In this document: piece by piece, positions 1-15,126 of the stretch
Numbering within the stretch: the stretch's first letter is position 1
Layout: each line of letters opens with the position of its first letter
DNA from: Agelas oroides
Lineage: Eukaryota > Porifera > Demospongiae > Agelasida > Agelasidae
DNA: 64,000 nt
Reading direction: 5' to 3'
Assembly: GCA_949130485.1 (NCBI GenBank)
Contig: OX422186.1
Span: forward strand, 999,497 to 1,063,496
Translations under genes and position numbers: made by a program
The notes under the pieces: generated by a model
Told to the model about the DNA's origin: nothing
Seen by the model: the letters and a program-made list of their open reading frames with translations, nothing else
The model's database searches: none

Positions 1-44
1 TAGGTGTTTTGAGCCGCAAATAGAGGAAAGTGAAAAGGCCGGCA

Positions 45-112
45 GTCACTGAGAACCCAGGACACCTGGCTTGTGCAGCCAGTGCTCTGCCACTGAGCTA
101 CGACAACGAGAC
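45..112 (-). repeat. tRNA-derived SINE head
   Basis: Read on the minus strand there is an A-box-like TAGCTCAGTGGCAGAGC followed about 30 bases later by a degenerate B-box around GTCCTGGGTTCTC. The same unit lies at 37,965-38,031 in the duplicated block. It lacks a clean cloverleaf, so I call it a SINE promoter head rather than a tRNA gene. Confidence 0.5.
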
Positions 113-336
113 AACCACCAGCCCCCACAATCTCTATATGTACTGTACAGGTGGGACTGAAATGCCTCAGTCGCACACCCGGCAGTCACTCTGACGGCTG
201 CCTGGTGTGTGACTGTCAGCCAATCAGTATTGATGCATAATATGTGTTGAAACAATGTCGCCCAATGTCATACCGTGTGAAGATCACTGCCCAATAAAGT
301 CAAGAACGAGGCTATCATGATAGTTTCTCTCTGCAG

Positions 337-4919
<4,583 letters not shown>

Positions 4920-5570
4920 CTAAACATTTGGTGACTCAGTTAATGCTTGCAAACTGGTTTTACTTTGGCTGCAATTTTAATAGGTTTTGTAGCAGGCTCA
5001 TGAAAATGTTATCAAGAGTTATCATAAGCCACATGTATGTGTGTGTGTAGTGTTGTGGATGTGAGGGATGTGTGCTAGTGGGCGTGTGAGTGGTTTTAAA
5101 TGTGGTTGGCATGTGTAGTGTAGTGTACATGGTGTGTGTGCAAGTGAGGTGGATGTGTGAGTGGTGTGAATGTGAGTGCATGTGTATGTGATGTACAGAG
5201 AGATCAGCTGTCCTTCTGTACGTATGCATCTTTACACAAAGGTGACGATAAGCATTGTCTGAAGCAGCAAGCAACTTGTGAGCAGTCAAAAGTGAGGACT
5301 TAGTGACATTAGCAGCTCTAATTTGGCCTATGTATAAAAAAGCTTATGTTAGTGAGCCAGAACTTGTCATCATGGTCACTAGCTCCATGAGGGCGTGAAG
5401 GTGCATATGTGGGTCAGTACAGACCTGTTATAGGAGATGAATGTGGAACATGGCAGGTAGTGTTGCACCTTAACACCTTGCAGTTTAGTCTATCTGGTGG
5501 TGGGCAGGAATGGCTGGAACTGGGACCTAATGTACTACAAAATACTGTTGAAGTCTATCAGCACAAGGGT
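4920..5570. other. Intergenic, no gene seen
   Basis: 3' flank of TG1 followed by GT-rich imperfect repeat sequence (about 5,035-5,200). No open frame resembles a known protein. Confidence 0.6.
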
Positions 5571-5700
5571 GGTTCGTTTCTTCTCTGACCAACTTGCTGA
5601 TATTCTTGGTGATGAAGTTGTGCAATGGACATTTGGTAAATAAGTCTGCAATCAGTGCCGTGCATGCTCATGAACAGCTGCTCAAAAGAACTGCCTATAT
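5571..5700 (+). pseudogene. Relic of a transglutaminase last exon
   Basis: The bases match the final exon and 3' flank of TG1, TG2 and TG3 (FFSDQLADIL, then the flank about ACATTTGGT and CATGCTCATGAACA), but the normal Val-stop end is lost and upstream exon sequence is missing. It lies about 650 bp after the intact TG1 end, so it looks like an older tandem 3' end. Confidence 0.65.
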
Positions 5701-5724
5701 AATGTATTTCATCAAGAACAGTAC

Positions 5725-6112
5725 AGGTACTGTTTGATCAACTTAATAAGGCCGTGGTCTCCACCTAGCTGCTGTTCTAACTGTTTGATATACCTCTGAC
5801 GTCATTCAACTTCATTGCGAAACCAAGACTTGTCATCATCGTAGACTGGAAGCAGGTCACAGGGGAACACTTGTGTGGCAGTGAAGAGGGCTAGGTGTCC
5901 AAATGAGAAGATGTCAAACTCACGGATTGGTTATGCTACTTCAATCATGTAGTCATGAACTAGCCTTGTTCCCAGGCTCTCCCCGCGCATGACTTTCTGT
6001 ACTGCAAGCGACAGAAAGCTGGGCGGGACCGCTCCAGCACCAAGCTGTCTACCAGTTGGTTCTGCTGCCTTGACGACTTCAATTCAGGCTCTTCATCCTA
6101 CCTTTGGGCTGT
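5725..6112 (-). pseudogene. Relic of the kinase gene at 19.8-20.7 kb
   Basis: Two blocks match the kinase exon. 5,725-5,940 matches its 3' part (the C-lobe around the FSFGHLALFTATQVF segment), and about 6,015-6,112 matches its first part (glycine loop and RWDKELKSL). The catalytic-loop middle is absent, the two blocks are joined by unrelated bases including a CCAGGCTCTCC repeat, and the frame is broken. It is therefore an old, internally deleted duplicate of a host gene. Confidence 0.7.
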
Positions 6113-7330
6113 AAATAGATTATGGTCACATTAACATTAGCATGACAGACCATATTTGGAAAAGCTAAAATTCCAGGTTTCTGTTGCTATGGTGATGACA
6201 ATACTTAGTCACCATGCAGATAGGCTGTACCTCTGGGTCTTTCTGTTGCTATGGTCATGATTGATAATACTTCGGATTTGAAGTACAACAAATATGTGCA
6301 CAGTGCCTGAAGTGTCAACTAAAGCATGATTGGTGGTGTGGGCCAAATAGGCGTATACTCAAAATTGGAAGGTTAGATTAAGGTTACAATAAACTAGTTG
6401 GGAACCTGTGAAATGCGTGCAGTCACCAGCCGTTTATATAGACAATTATTAACTGATGTAGTGATTATTCATTGCAGAAGCTGCACGAATGTGTGTCCCC
6501 AAACTCACCAAATGTCTTTGTAGTATTACAAAAGCAGATTGTTCATCCCTGCACCAAATATATATATAAGGCAGAGAGAGCATTCCTTTGATGTTCTGGT
6601 GTGTTGTACAGGTAGCCCAGTGTCTTTTGCATACGTAAAGAAATCTTGATAATTGGACTTGAATTGAAGGTTCTACACTCCGAAGCACATTTCTTGTGCC
6701 CGAAGCAGGTATGTTCTTACGAATATTACTAAATTAAGTGCCAGATATCTCTAAGCATCGACCTAACAAATATTGTGTAGTAGCGCAACAGAACATTTCT
6801 GGATCATACTCTTTACAGTCGCTAAGTAATTTGGCACAAAAGTGTCCTGTGGTGTGGCTAACTACTGGTTTGAATGCGTTGGAGCATTTTTAAGCAGCTG
6901 CTTTTTGTTTCCAAGGAATAAAATTTCTTTCGTGTGCTGTTTGACTGTAACTTGTTTGAGGTTGGTATCAGTTACAGTTTCTGGGATATAAAGCGATATA
7001 TAAAAATTACCAGCAGCCTCCCACATTGTTTATTGCAACCCAAGATGGGTCACTTTAGTTGCATCTTGCCCCTAGCTATCACCTTTTAACGTACCATGGT
7101 TTACATGTAGGTTACATTTTTTGTGTGTTTCAATAAGGTATGTAACAGTTACTGTACATGAACACTGACCAGCTTTAACCCTGTCATGACAGTGTTCAAC
7201 TGCATGGTAGGGTAAGTACATAGGCAAGTTTATGTACTCACTCAGGCTCTCCCCCACAATATATTGCATTCGGACAGTAGGCTGCAGCGAGGTTTAATTT
7301 ACCAATCTACAAGTCAGCCTCTACCAAAGG
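6113..7330. other. Intergenic, no gene seen
   Basis: AT-rich unique-looking sequence with short scattered open frames only. I see no splice-bounded conserved block and no terminal repeats. Confidence 0.6.
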
Positions 7331-7477
7331 CTGTATCTAATCACTGGACTGGATTGTGAACTGGATTGCTGGACTGGATTGATGGCTGGATTACTGGAAT
7401 GTGAATTTGCTTGTATCACCTGACCTCTAGCCAATCAGAAGAGTGGGCTGGTTACACTTTTTGTACTAGTATGTTAG

Positions 7478-7532
7478 TCTCATACCCAGGCTCTTGGTGG
7501 CCCACCTAGAGCCTGGGTATGAGGCTAACAAG
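7478..7532. repeat. Short hairpin of the CCCAGGCTCT...AGAGCCTGGG type
   Basis: CTCATACCCAGGCTCTTGG is followed after a few bases by its inverted copy CTAGAGCCTGGGTATGAGGC. The same hairpin recurs at 60,895-60,955. Members with GCCTCGTTCCCAGG arms occur at 14,776, 21,799, 32,055 and 63,671. Confidence 0.7.
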
Positions 7533-7989
7533 CTTGTATAATGGCCTACAACATAGTAGGGGCGACAGAACGGCTGTAAGATCATGCATGACTGCCCAAG
7601 ATATAAACACATGCATGCTGCAAGTCACTGATGGCACCCCACCATGCAACCATAAAATTTCAATCTTCCCAAGTGTGACTTGGAGATTAAACTGAAGTTT
7701 TTAACTGTTATTGTTTGTGAAGTGTTTGAGTTATCTCAGAATAATGTGGCCATGCCAGTGATTGCGTAATTATGTAGCTATGGGGTCTAAAGGCATGCCT
7801 CCCACCAAGGAAAATGTACAGTTTCACCCTTGGTGCATGTGAGAGCGGCTTGGTAAGCCTGTTGACACTACCATCACTAGTACATTTCCAGGCCTTTCAA
7901 GCACCAAGCACACTTTCCATGGTATCTGGTACCATTGACTCATTCAACTGTCCCTCGTGTAACATAAAAAACTCAAATTTATGTTCAAC

Positions 7990-8118
7990 AATCCAGTCCA
8001 TCAATCCAGTCCATCAATCCAGTCCATCAATCCAGTCCATCAATCCAGTCCAGCAACCCAGTCCACAATCCATGCAGTCCACATGCAATCCAGTCCACAA
8101 TCCATGCAGTCCAGTGAT
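7990..8118. repeat. Minisatellite, ~13-15 bp unit CAATCCAGTCCAT/G
   Basis: Direct tandem copies of AATCCAGTCCATC or AATCCAGTCCAGC form the right arm of the surrounding TIR element. Related arrays lie at 46,741-46,978, 49,264-49,392 and 61,563-61,646. Confidence 0.85.
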
Positions 8119-8147
8119 TAGATACGACCACTAATAATGTGTTTCTT

Positions 8148-8445
8148 GGTGCACTCGCATCTCGAAAGTACACAGAAAGGCAGACTGGGCGTCTGGCGGT
8201 TCAGAGCCATTGCATCACACCATTCAAACGTTACATTAATCGATTCGGATCGGAGCGAACGTTTCAGTACGTCATGATTTTCAACAAACAGTTTAATGGC
8301 ATTCATGCACCACTTACCATTCACTGCATGGGTTTACTATAATCCAAACTAGCCAAAGGCAGGTTACTAATGGATGTATTTACTGGTGCACTCGCATCTC
8401 GAAAGTACACAGAAAGGCAGACTGACCGTCTAGCGGTACACAGAT
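8148..8445 (+). promoter_or_regulatory. Duplicated upstream module of P1 (8148 and 8385)
   Basis: A block of about 58 bp beginning GGTGCACTCGCATCTCGAAA and ending near CGTCTGGCGGT occurs twice, 237 bp apart. The second copy lies just before the TATA box. The pair recurs before P2 (47,011 and 47,251) and P3 (61,683 and 61,911), at 240 and 228 bp spacing. Conservation of a non-coding pair in all copies suggests a cis-regulatory role, although common ancestry alone could explain it. Confidence 0.5.
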
Positions 8446-8451
8446 CGTGGA

Positions 8452-8459
8452 ATATAAAA
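8452..8459 (+). promoter_or_regulatory. TATA box of P1
   Basis: ATATAAAA lies 86 bp before the P1 start codon. The same element is at 85 and 84 bp before the P2 and P3 starts. The position fits a TATA-driven promoter with a short 5' UTR and no intron. Confidence 0.65.
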
Positions 8460-8537
8460 GAAGACGGGAAAGTGCGCAGTACCATCAGATGCGAAACCTG
8501 CGAAACAATTATACTACTACCTTCAACTCCGCCCAAA

Positions 8538-9512
8538 ATGTTCCGACTCCTTCTGTGTTGCGCTGTCTTCGCACTGTTGCTGCGTCTCCCCGAGATCGCT
8601 GCAGCTCCCGGCATGCCGTCTGAAGACCCCGAGACGGGCGCCGGTGATGCTGTGGAAGGCGAAAAAACGATCATCGATTTGGAGGAAGTTGCTGTGGAAC
8701 TCTTCCCGAATGGAACGGAAAAGATCGAGAGCATCGAAGAGCTGCTCATCATTGAGAGACTGAAGAAAGAGAAAAAGAATGTAACGAAGACTGAAGGGGA
8801 CGCGGACAATGATCGCGAGGAGAGGGCGATTATCGGATCAGACAACAGGGTTCCCGTCATCCATCAAGATCCATTTCCATACTGTGCAGTTGCCCAGCTC
8901 GATAACGGATGCACGGCAACGTTCATTAGTCCATACCATGCTATTACAGCAGCAAGCTGTGTCTACAACAGAGCCACCAGGCAATGGAGGCGGACTGAGA
9001 TAAATGCCTACAGACGAAGGAACTGCAACTCCCCTGGTGTGCGCCATACCTGGACCAGGGTTTTTGCCCCCGTCGGTTACACCTATCATGGCCTAGTCAA
9101 CTACAACTACGCGCTTATAACCTACAGGCAGCGATCGACCTGCTGGCTGCCCTTCGGATACTATACTCCCTGGCCAGGAACTGGAGTCGGAATTTGTGGC
9201 TACCATTCGGATAAGCGTGGTATCCTGGTGTCCGGATGCATCTACGACTCCATATGGTGTTCTAGCTGTTACTATTCTCAAGCCTACCCTACAACTGGCG
9301 AAAATTCCTTGTTGTACAAGTGTGACACACTTGGTAATGCTGGTTCTGCTCTGTACTCAAACACCGGATCAGTGAGAGCCGTCTATGGAGTTCACGCTTA
9401 CTCGTCGACCATTTCGGGTCAAAGGTGGAATCGCGGGCCTCGTATCACGAGAGCGCGCTTCTTCCAGATTGTTGGATGGATGAGGCAGACCGGGTATAAT
9501 CCCCTCCCTTGA
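8538..9512 (+). CDS. Secreted trypsin-fold pseudoprotease P1
   Basis: Single-exon frame of 324 residues. Start chosen at MFRLLLCCAVFALLL, which gives a clean signal peptide (about 1-22). An acidic pro-region (about 23-92) with two NxT/NGT sites follows, then RxxR (REER) directly before AIIGSDNRVPV, the typical mature N-terminus of V8/PRSS23-like S1 peptidases. The mature part (about 97-324) has ten cysteines. The triad is gone: TAAS140C stands where TA(A/G)HC is expected, N190YALI where DYAL is expected, and GNA268GS where GNSGS is expected. Proteolysis is therefore not expected; binding, inhibition or a structural role are possible. Paralogues P2 and P3 share all three replacements. The fold assignment is firm; the function is unknown. 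Confidence 0.85.
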   Translation: MFRLLLCCAVFALLLRLPEIAAAPGMPSEDPETGAGDAVEGEKTIIDLEEVAVELFPNGTEKIESIEELLIIERLKKEKKNVTKTEGDADNDREERAIIGSDNRVPVIHQDPFPYCAVAQLDNGCTATFISPYHAITAASCVYNRATRQWRRTEINAYRRRNCNSPGVRHTWTRVFAPVGYTYHGLVNYNYALITYRQRSTCWLPFGYYTPWPGTGVGICGYHSDKRGILVSGCIYDSIWCSSCYYSQAYPTTGENSLLYKCDTLGNAGSALYSNTGSVRAVYGVHAYSSTISGQRWNRGPRITRARFFQIVGWMRQTGYNPLP

Positions 9513-9804
9513 ACATGTGCATAAGAGTCAAAACTGCAACTTTGATAACATGCATGCATGGTTGTTAATGCTATGTTGATACGTTAATGCATGCACACGT
9601 AAATGAAGGCATGCATGGTTGTATTGCAGTTGTGTACAAAGTAAACATGCTGTCGATTTGAATACCTGCAAACATTCATTTGTAAGCGCATGAGTACTGG
9701 CGATGGAGCACGCGTACAACATGTATGTTCATGATATTTAGATGCCTACATGGCTGAGAGTGAAAGCATAGATAGTATATACCTTCGTACTTCCGAAGGT
9801 ATAT
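9513..9804 (+). other. P1 3' flank with long hairpin, interrupted by a transposon
   Basis: The flank is shared with P2 (48,390-48,713) and P3 (63,040-63,427). It ends in the first arm and loop of a 21-bp-stem palindrome (9767-9804, loop TACTTC). The right arm is cut after 11 bases by the element at 9805 and resumes at 12,663. Confidence 0.8.
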
Positions 9805-12662
9805 GGGTCATTCCATGTCAAATCAACACAAAAAAATCCTTACCTTCACCGATTTGAACGAAACTTGGTTTTTACACAGTGTCTGTTGAGATATTAATCC
9901 ACAGTGAATTTCAGCATTCTACGTTGTATGGCTTTAGAGTTAGGACCAGATGAAATATTGATTTTTTGGAAAATTTTAGCTTACCCATTGTCACAAAATC
10001 AACCATAACTTTGACTGAGATTAACTTTAAGACTTACAACTTACACCACTTGTAGCTCATAAAATTTCCTTTCGTTTGATATAATTAACAAGTATATCCC
10101 ATAAAGTTCGGGTCAAAGGTCATCATTAGTGCACTTTGACCTTTGCTTTCTCAAAAACGAATATTTTAATTCTGATTAATTTTTTTCCAAATGTTGTTTG
10201 GGTCCTTCTCTCCAAGTGATATTAAAATGGTTTTGGGACTGACATGGGATTGGGAGATATGTGACAGAATGTAATGGCAGTTAGGGGAGATGTATTGTCA
10301 AGCATTCCTATAGTTACCTGATGGTGGTTCATTTTGATTGGTATGGTGGTGGATACCTTTGTAAACATGACACGACAAAATATCCATGATTCCATGGTTG
10401 GTATGTGATGTCCAAGTGGTGGTTGCTATGGTCACTAGGTCAGATATCTCCTCTAGAGAGCAGTTCAGTGCTGTTCAACATGTTGAAATGATGACCATTC
10501 ATTTTGTTACAACTTGCTCAGGCTCTCCCCACAATGTTTGCATTTCACTAATACAATAGGGCTGGAAATTTTGATTTAGCTGTTTGATAGCTACAGTGAT
10601 TAAAATACGATTTAGCTTGGTGGATTTGTAGGTAGCTTACTCAGTGATAATGTCATGGAAAAATTGCAATCACTGCTGCAGGGGTTCTTACTGGTGATAG
10701 AAAGCTATATCAGAAGGCAAGATCCTTGCTGAATTCATGGACACTGAGTCTGAGTTGAAACTTGCTCCGAGTGTGAGTTAAAGCTTGGCAAAGTACGCAG
10801 CACCTGCATGGAAAAGGTGCCTGCACTAGCTGTGATGTGAAGTTGTTCTCACATTACTAGAAAGGCTGGCTGCTTGCTTACTGTTTATGCTTGAATTCTT
10901 TGAGAAGTGGCTTTTTGCTGTCAGCAGCAATCACTCTTGTGAAGTGCACATGTTCCCACACGTCTTTGATCATAACTATGTAGTATACGAAAACGTGATA
11001 CAGAGGGGGAAGGTCTGGAAGATCTGACCACATGCATGGCAGCAGGTAGACAGAGGACACACAGTGGGGAGGCAGGGAGAGCGGAGGTGAGGATCTTGAG
11101 GCCCTTACCTCTATTGTAATTGGAAGCTGGAGCATTTGCAAAGCAGGATGAATACTGCTTACTGTTAGGCATGAAATATTATGGTCGGGCACTACCCTGT
11201 GCATGTTTACCCTCTATCAACCTGATTTCAAAGCACATGACTACCCTTCATAATTGTGTATTGCAAGCAACTAGAAACTTAAGGCAACACAGGCCTGGTA
11301 TCAAGGCTACACCACCACTCATGAAATTGTGAATCATATATATACTAGTGAGATGATTCATCATCATGGGGCGAGCCTGAGCAAGCAGCAAGCTGCTGAT
11401 TTACTACTTTGTCATGGCACACAGCAGGATTTGTCATTGTCGACTGTGCCAAACTTAATAACACATATAAGTAGCTAAGTCCTCACCACAGATAATATAT
11501 AAGTATCACATATGCCAGCCATTTCTCCAGCCAGGGCAGCTAACGTAGCTGCACATGCATGGACTAAGCTTTTACACCAAAATCATGAGCTAAATTTCTC
11601 GGGCTTTTATGAGTGCTGTTTATGCATGGCCCGCTACCTGAAGCGACCCAGTCAAACACCGCCCATATTAAAATTGTACCCCCTGTGAGCGGCCTGCCGT
11701 CGTCGGTAGAAGCACAAACCAGTGCCATTCATGCTTCAACTTCAGTTGTGTTTGCTCCGGGTCCCTGACGCTGCACTCTGACAGTAGCCCTCCACTTATC
11801 GATCTTCGTGAAATATTTGAATCCGCTCATTTAAAATTTACGGTAAGTGGTCTGTCCAATGGCCAAGCTCACGCTAGTGTGGGGCTCACTCAGGCTCGTG
11901 CCAATAATTAATTTTGTTGGTGTGGTCACACATCTGACATGGTGTTTGAGACATGTCTGGTGTTAGATTATTCCCTGTTCACCCTTCTCCACACAACATT
12001 AAACTGCTCTCTAGAGGAGATATCTGACCTAGTAACCATAGCAACCACCACTTGGACATCACATACCAACCATGGAATCATGGATATTTTGTCGTGTCAT
12101 GTTTACAAAGGTATCCACCACCATACCAATCAAAATGAACCACCATCAGGTAACTATAGGAATGCTTGACAGTACATCTCCCCTAACTGCCATTACATTC
12201 TGTCACATATCTCCCAATCCCATGTCAGTCCCAAAACCATTTTAATATCACTTGGAGAGAAGGACCCAAACAACATTTGGAAAAAAATTAATCAGAATTA
12301 AAATATTCGTTTTTGAGAAAGCAAAGGTCAAAGTGCACTAATGATGACCTTTGACCCGAACTTTATGGGATATACTTGTTAATTATATCAAACGAAAGGA
12401 AATTTTATGAGCTACAAGTGGTGTAAGTTGTAAGTCTTAAAGTTAATCTCAGTCAAAGTTATGGTTGATTTTGTGACAATGGGTAAGCTAAAATTTTCCA
12501 AAAAATCAATATTTCATCTGGTCCTAACTCTAAAGCCATACAACGTAGAATGCTGAAATTCACTGTGGATTAATATCTCAACAGACACTGTGTAAAAACC
12601 AAGTTTCGTTCAAATCGGTGAAGGTAAGGATTTTTTTGTGTTGATTTGACATGGAATGACCC
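9805..12662. mobile_element. Non-autonomous DNA transposon with 661-bp terminal inverted repeats
   Basis: The ends read GGGTCATTCCATGTCAAATC and its complement. The inverted repeats run 9805-10465 and 12002-12662, exactly equal in length and nearly identical. The flanks are ATAT on both sides, and the uninterrupted sequence in P2 (48,693-48,713) shows the empty site with a single ATAT, so a 4-bp target duplication is directly visible. The 1.5-kb centre has no recognisable transposase. It contains another inverted pair (GGGGCGAGCCTGAGCAAGC near 11,366 and its partner near 11,880), probably an older nested insertion. The superfamily is not assigned. Confidence 0.85.
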
Positions 12663-13697
12663 ATATACTATCTATGGTGAAAGTATTAATGAATGGCTAA
12701 AGTTGAATACTGATGATAGGCTTCAATCACGCAGTCCATTTCCTATAGTGCATGAGACTGCATCTATAAGGCATGTGGATGCATGCAGCTGAGGAAGGCA
12801 CGGTGTGAAAGGTTAAAACAGTCCATTGCAGGGGAAACTTGGAAGGAGGCATGGAGATCTTGAACGGGTGGTGGAAGCTAGAAGAGGGTTGTTGTCTGGG
12901 TGAAGAAAATGTGAACTGGATGGTGATAGTTAGACCACTGGTGCATGAGGTTACACGTTTGTAGGAAAGCCGACAGAATCTGCAGGGTATAACAGCAGAG
13001 AGGAGTACACATAAGGGAAGGAACAAAGATCACGTTAGAGGAAAACAATAACAGCTTGAGATATAAGTAGTACAAAGGAGTGAAGGGTATAATATAACTA
13101 TAATGGGGCTAGAGATATACAGCAGAACCCAGTGAAGAGGCTACAAACAACACTAATTGGTGGGTATCCTATATCCTTCCTGGTGCACTCGCATCTCGAA
13201 AGTACACAAAAAGGCAAACTGAGCGTCTAGCGGTACACAGATTTCAGAGCCATTACATCACGTCATTCAATATATGTCACACATTTATCTATTCGGGTTG
13301 GAGCGACCGTTTCAATTCGTCATGATTTACAACGAATGGTTCAATGAAATTCACCATTTATCATTCACTGGGTTTGCTAATCCAAACTAGCCACCAAAGA
13401 CAGGTTACAAACAACACTAATGGATGTGTTTCCTGGCGCACTTGTGTATAAGGGTGACCTACTCCTGATTGCTTTTCACCCACAATGTTGGAGCTTCCAC
13501 TTGACTTCTCTGACATACTCTAAAAGGTGGGTGGGGCTCATAATGATTATAACATGCAATTAAACGTTAATAACAAAATATTGAATATGGCTGCTTTCGC
13601 TACTGAATTGGAGCTTGTCAGCTTCTTCATCTACAATCCCTTGCTGGGCCAGAAGGAAGGGATGGGGTGCAGCCACTATACAAACATGGTAACATAC
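12663..13697. other. Rest of P1 3' flank, then an orphan P-promoter module
   Basis: 12,663-12,960 continues the P 3' flank (matching 48,697-48,950). At 13,182-13,241 an isolated copy of the P upstream module (GGTGCACTCGCATCTCGAAA) occurs without a TATA box or P coding sequence after it, with a degraded second one near 13,435. No gene is seen in the remainder. Confidence 0.6.
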
Positions 13698-14400
13698 CTG
13701 TGCCGCAATGTGGCTCAGAGGCAAGTAAGAGATGATGTGGTCAGTAGTAAACCCAAGTCTATAGGTGGTATGGAGAGCTCTAGCCTCCCATGTCAGCTGT
13801 AGAAGTCGTACATGCAGTCAAAGAAAGTACTAAGTGGTAGGATTGGGATGCTGCCATGCATGAACTGAATGAAGGTCCTTTAGATTAGCTGAGGAAAATC
13901 ATGTAGCTTACACCATCTTCCATGCTTCCTGAACTCACATTGTCATGGCTGAGCATAACACCTTTTGGATTGCCAGTTGTACCAGACTGAAAGTAAAGGA
14001 ATATATATTTAAATAAGAAACTGACCAGCAACTGAGTGTCTACCAGTCACTCACAGTGTGGATGAGAAGTACACACTGCTCTGGTCTCTGGGTCTTGATC
14101 TTCTCCTCAATCACACTGTTGTATAAGTCCTCTCCCAGCTTCATGAACTGCTCCCACTGCCTAACAGACCACACACCATCAGGGCAGCCCACCCCCCCCC
14201 CCCCCCCCCCCCCCCCCAACACACACATGTACTTTGTAGATTTTGGGGTCCTCCACTTCCACTTTCCCTTGTACTGCACTATTGCCTTCAGGTGAGGAAG
14301 ACAGTCCCAAAGAGTCGGTGCCCATAGGCCACTTTTTGAGTGTGCTTCCTCTAAACAAGCCACATCTGAGCCAAAATCCATCTGAGTCCAGTGATTATGA
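13698..14400 (-). pseudogene. Fragment of bubblegum-type long-chain acyl-CoA synthetase (ACSBG-like)
   Basis: Three consecutive exons are readable on the minus strand. About 14,380-14,055 ends WEQFMKLGED...QRPEQCVLLIHT. 13,986-13,939 (48 bp) encodes SGTTGNPKGVMLSHDN, the AMP-binding P-loop. 13,796-13,698 (99 bp) encodes LTWEARAL...ISYLPLSHIAAQ. Splice borders and phases agree. The family activates long-chain and very-long-chain fatty acids with ATP and CoA. Here the first exon has a frame change near YKGK/VEVEDPK and a poly-G tract (the C-run at 14,190-14,217), and no later exon (adenylation C-terminus) follows before repeats begin at 13.2 kb. I judge it a truncated duplicate. Confidence 0.8.
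14190..14217. repeat. Poly-C tract
   Basis: A run of about 28 C bases lies inside the acyl-CoA synthetase relic. A run this long is also a likely site of sequencing length error. Confidence 0.9.
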
Positions 14401-14739
14401 CTCAGAGGAGAAGTCCACCTTGAAAGTCTAGCCTTTCTGCATCACAACATCCAGTAATGCTCTTGGTATTTCCCCATCATAGGCTACTTGGAACAACACA
14501 GAGACTAACTCAACAGCATGAGAAGTTGATTACAGCTCCGCCATGCAGCATGACTATTGCTATAACTTCACCCCATCATCAAATTCCTGCATCCAATAAT
14601 GTAATTACAGCAATAGAGGGTTTTTAACGTGACATAATTGCTTTTATGAATACGAAAATATAGCAAGGAAAACGGAAAGCAGCTGCCATGTTGGATTACA
14701 ATGAGATGGTAGCTTCTTTTATCAGGCATGCACAAAAAT

Positions 14740-14930
14740 TGTTCATTTCTTCTCTAACCAACTTGCTGACATTCTAGCCTCGTCCCCAAGCTCTCTCCTC
14801 AAAAACGGGGAGAGCCTGGGAACGAGGCTACTAACATTCTTGGTAATGAAAACACAGAAGTTGTGCAATGAACATTTAATTGGTAAAATAAGCCTGCAAT
14901 CAGTAGTGTGCATGCTCATGAACACTAAAT
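14740..14930 (+). pseudogene. Relic transglutaminase last exon split by a hairpin element
   Basis: The sequence matches the TG last exon (FSDQLADIL...TEVV region) and its flank to CATGCTCATGAACA. It is interrupted at 14,776-14,829 by a small inverted-repeat element. It is degenerate and lacks upstream exons. Confidence 0.7.
14776..14829. mobile_element. 54-bp foldback element with ~11-bp target duplication
   Basis: The arms are AGCCTCGTCCCCAAGCTCTC and GAGAGCCTGGGAACGAGGCT. The flanks GCTGACATTCT and ACTAACATTCT agree at 9 of 11 positions. The empty site is preserved in the relic at 5,571 (GCTGATATTCT once). An 11-bp duplication fits Mutator-like transposition. Confidence 0.7.
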
Positions 14931-15065
14931 GTGTGCATGTGAGTGTGCATGTGCCCAGTCAATAGAAGTCACCTGAGTAAAATTTATATGCATACTTGAG
15001 ATGAATACGAAGAACCAATTACTGTTTTCAGGTAAAAGTCAAGGAAGACACAAAGTGCTTGTCTC

Positions 15066-15126
15066 ACAAGCTTCCGCTAGGGGTTCATACTCGCTTCGTA
15101 GACGTATCAGATATTCATGCATTGCC
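15066..15126. mobile_element. Fragment of GTGGCAGTCC-family MITE
   Basis: The inner arm GCTTCCGCTAGGGGTTCATA...ATTCATGCAT matches the centre of the full copies at 1,768 and 40,137. It abuts the truncated end of the ankyrin relic. Confidence 0.55.

Larger units (their letters stand above)
7331..8130. mobile_element. TIR element GTATCTAATCACTGGACTGG, long copy (P1 upstream)
   Basis: The left end GTATCTAATCACTGGACTGG and the right end CCAGTCCAGTGATTAGATAC are inverted. Both arms are built from a roughly 13-bp minisatellite (CTGGACTGGATTG on the left, CAATCCAGTCCAG on the right). The interior includes sequence also found upstream of P2 and P3, and a hairpin at 7,478-7,532. Short palindromic relatives lie at 49,119-49,407 and 61,405-61,658. 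Confidence 0.65.

Noticed and set aside
8370-8537. N-terminal extension of P1 (MDVFTGALASRKYTERQT)
   Set aside because: The same peptide arises from every upstream module, including orphan ones, and it overlaps the TATA box; the signal peptide begins at MFRLLLCC.
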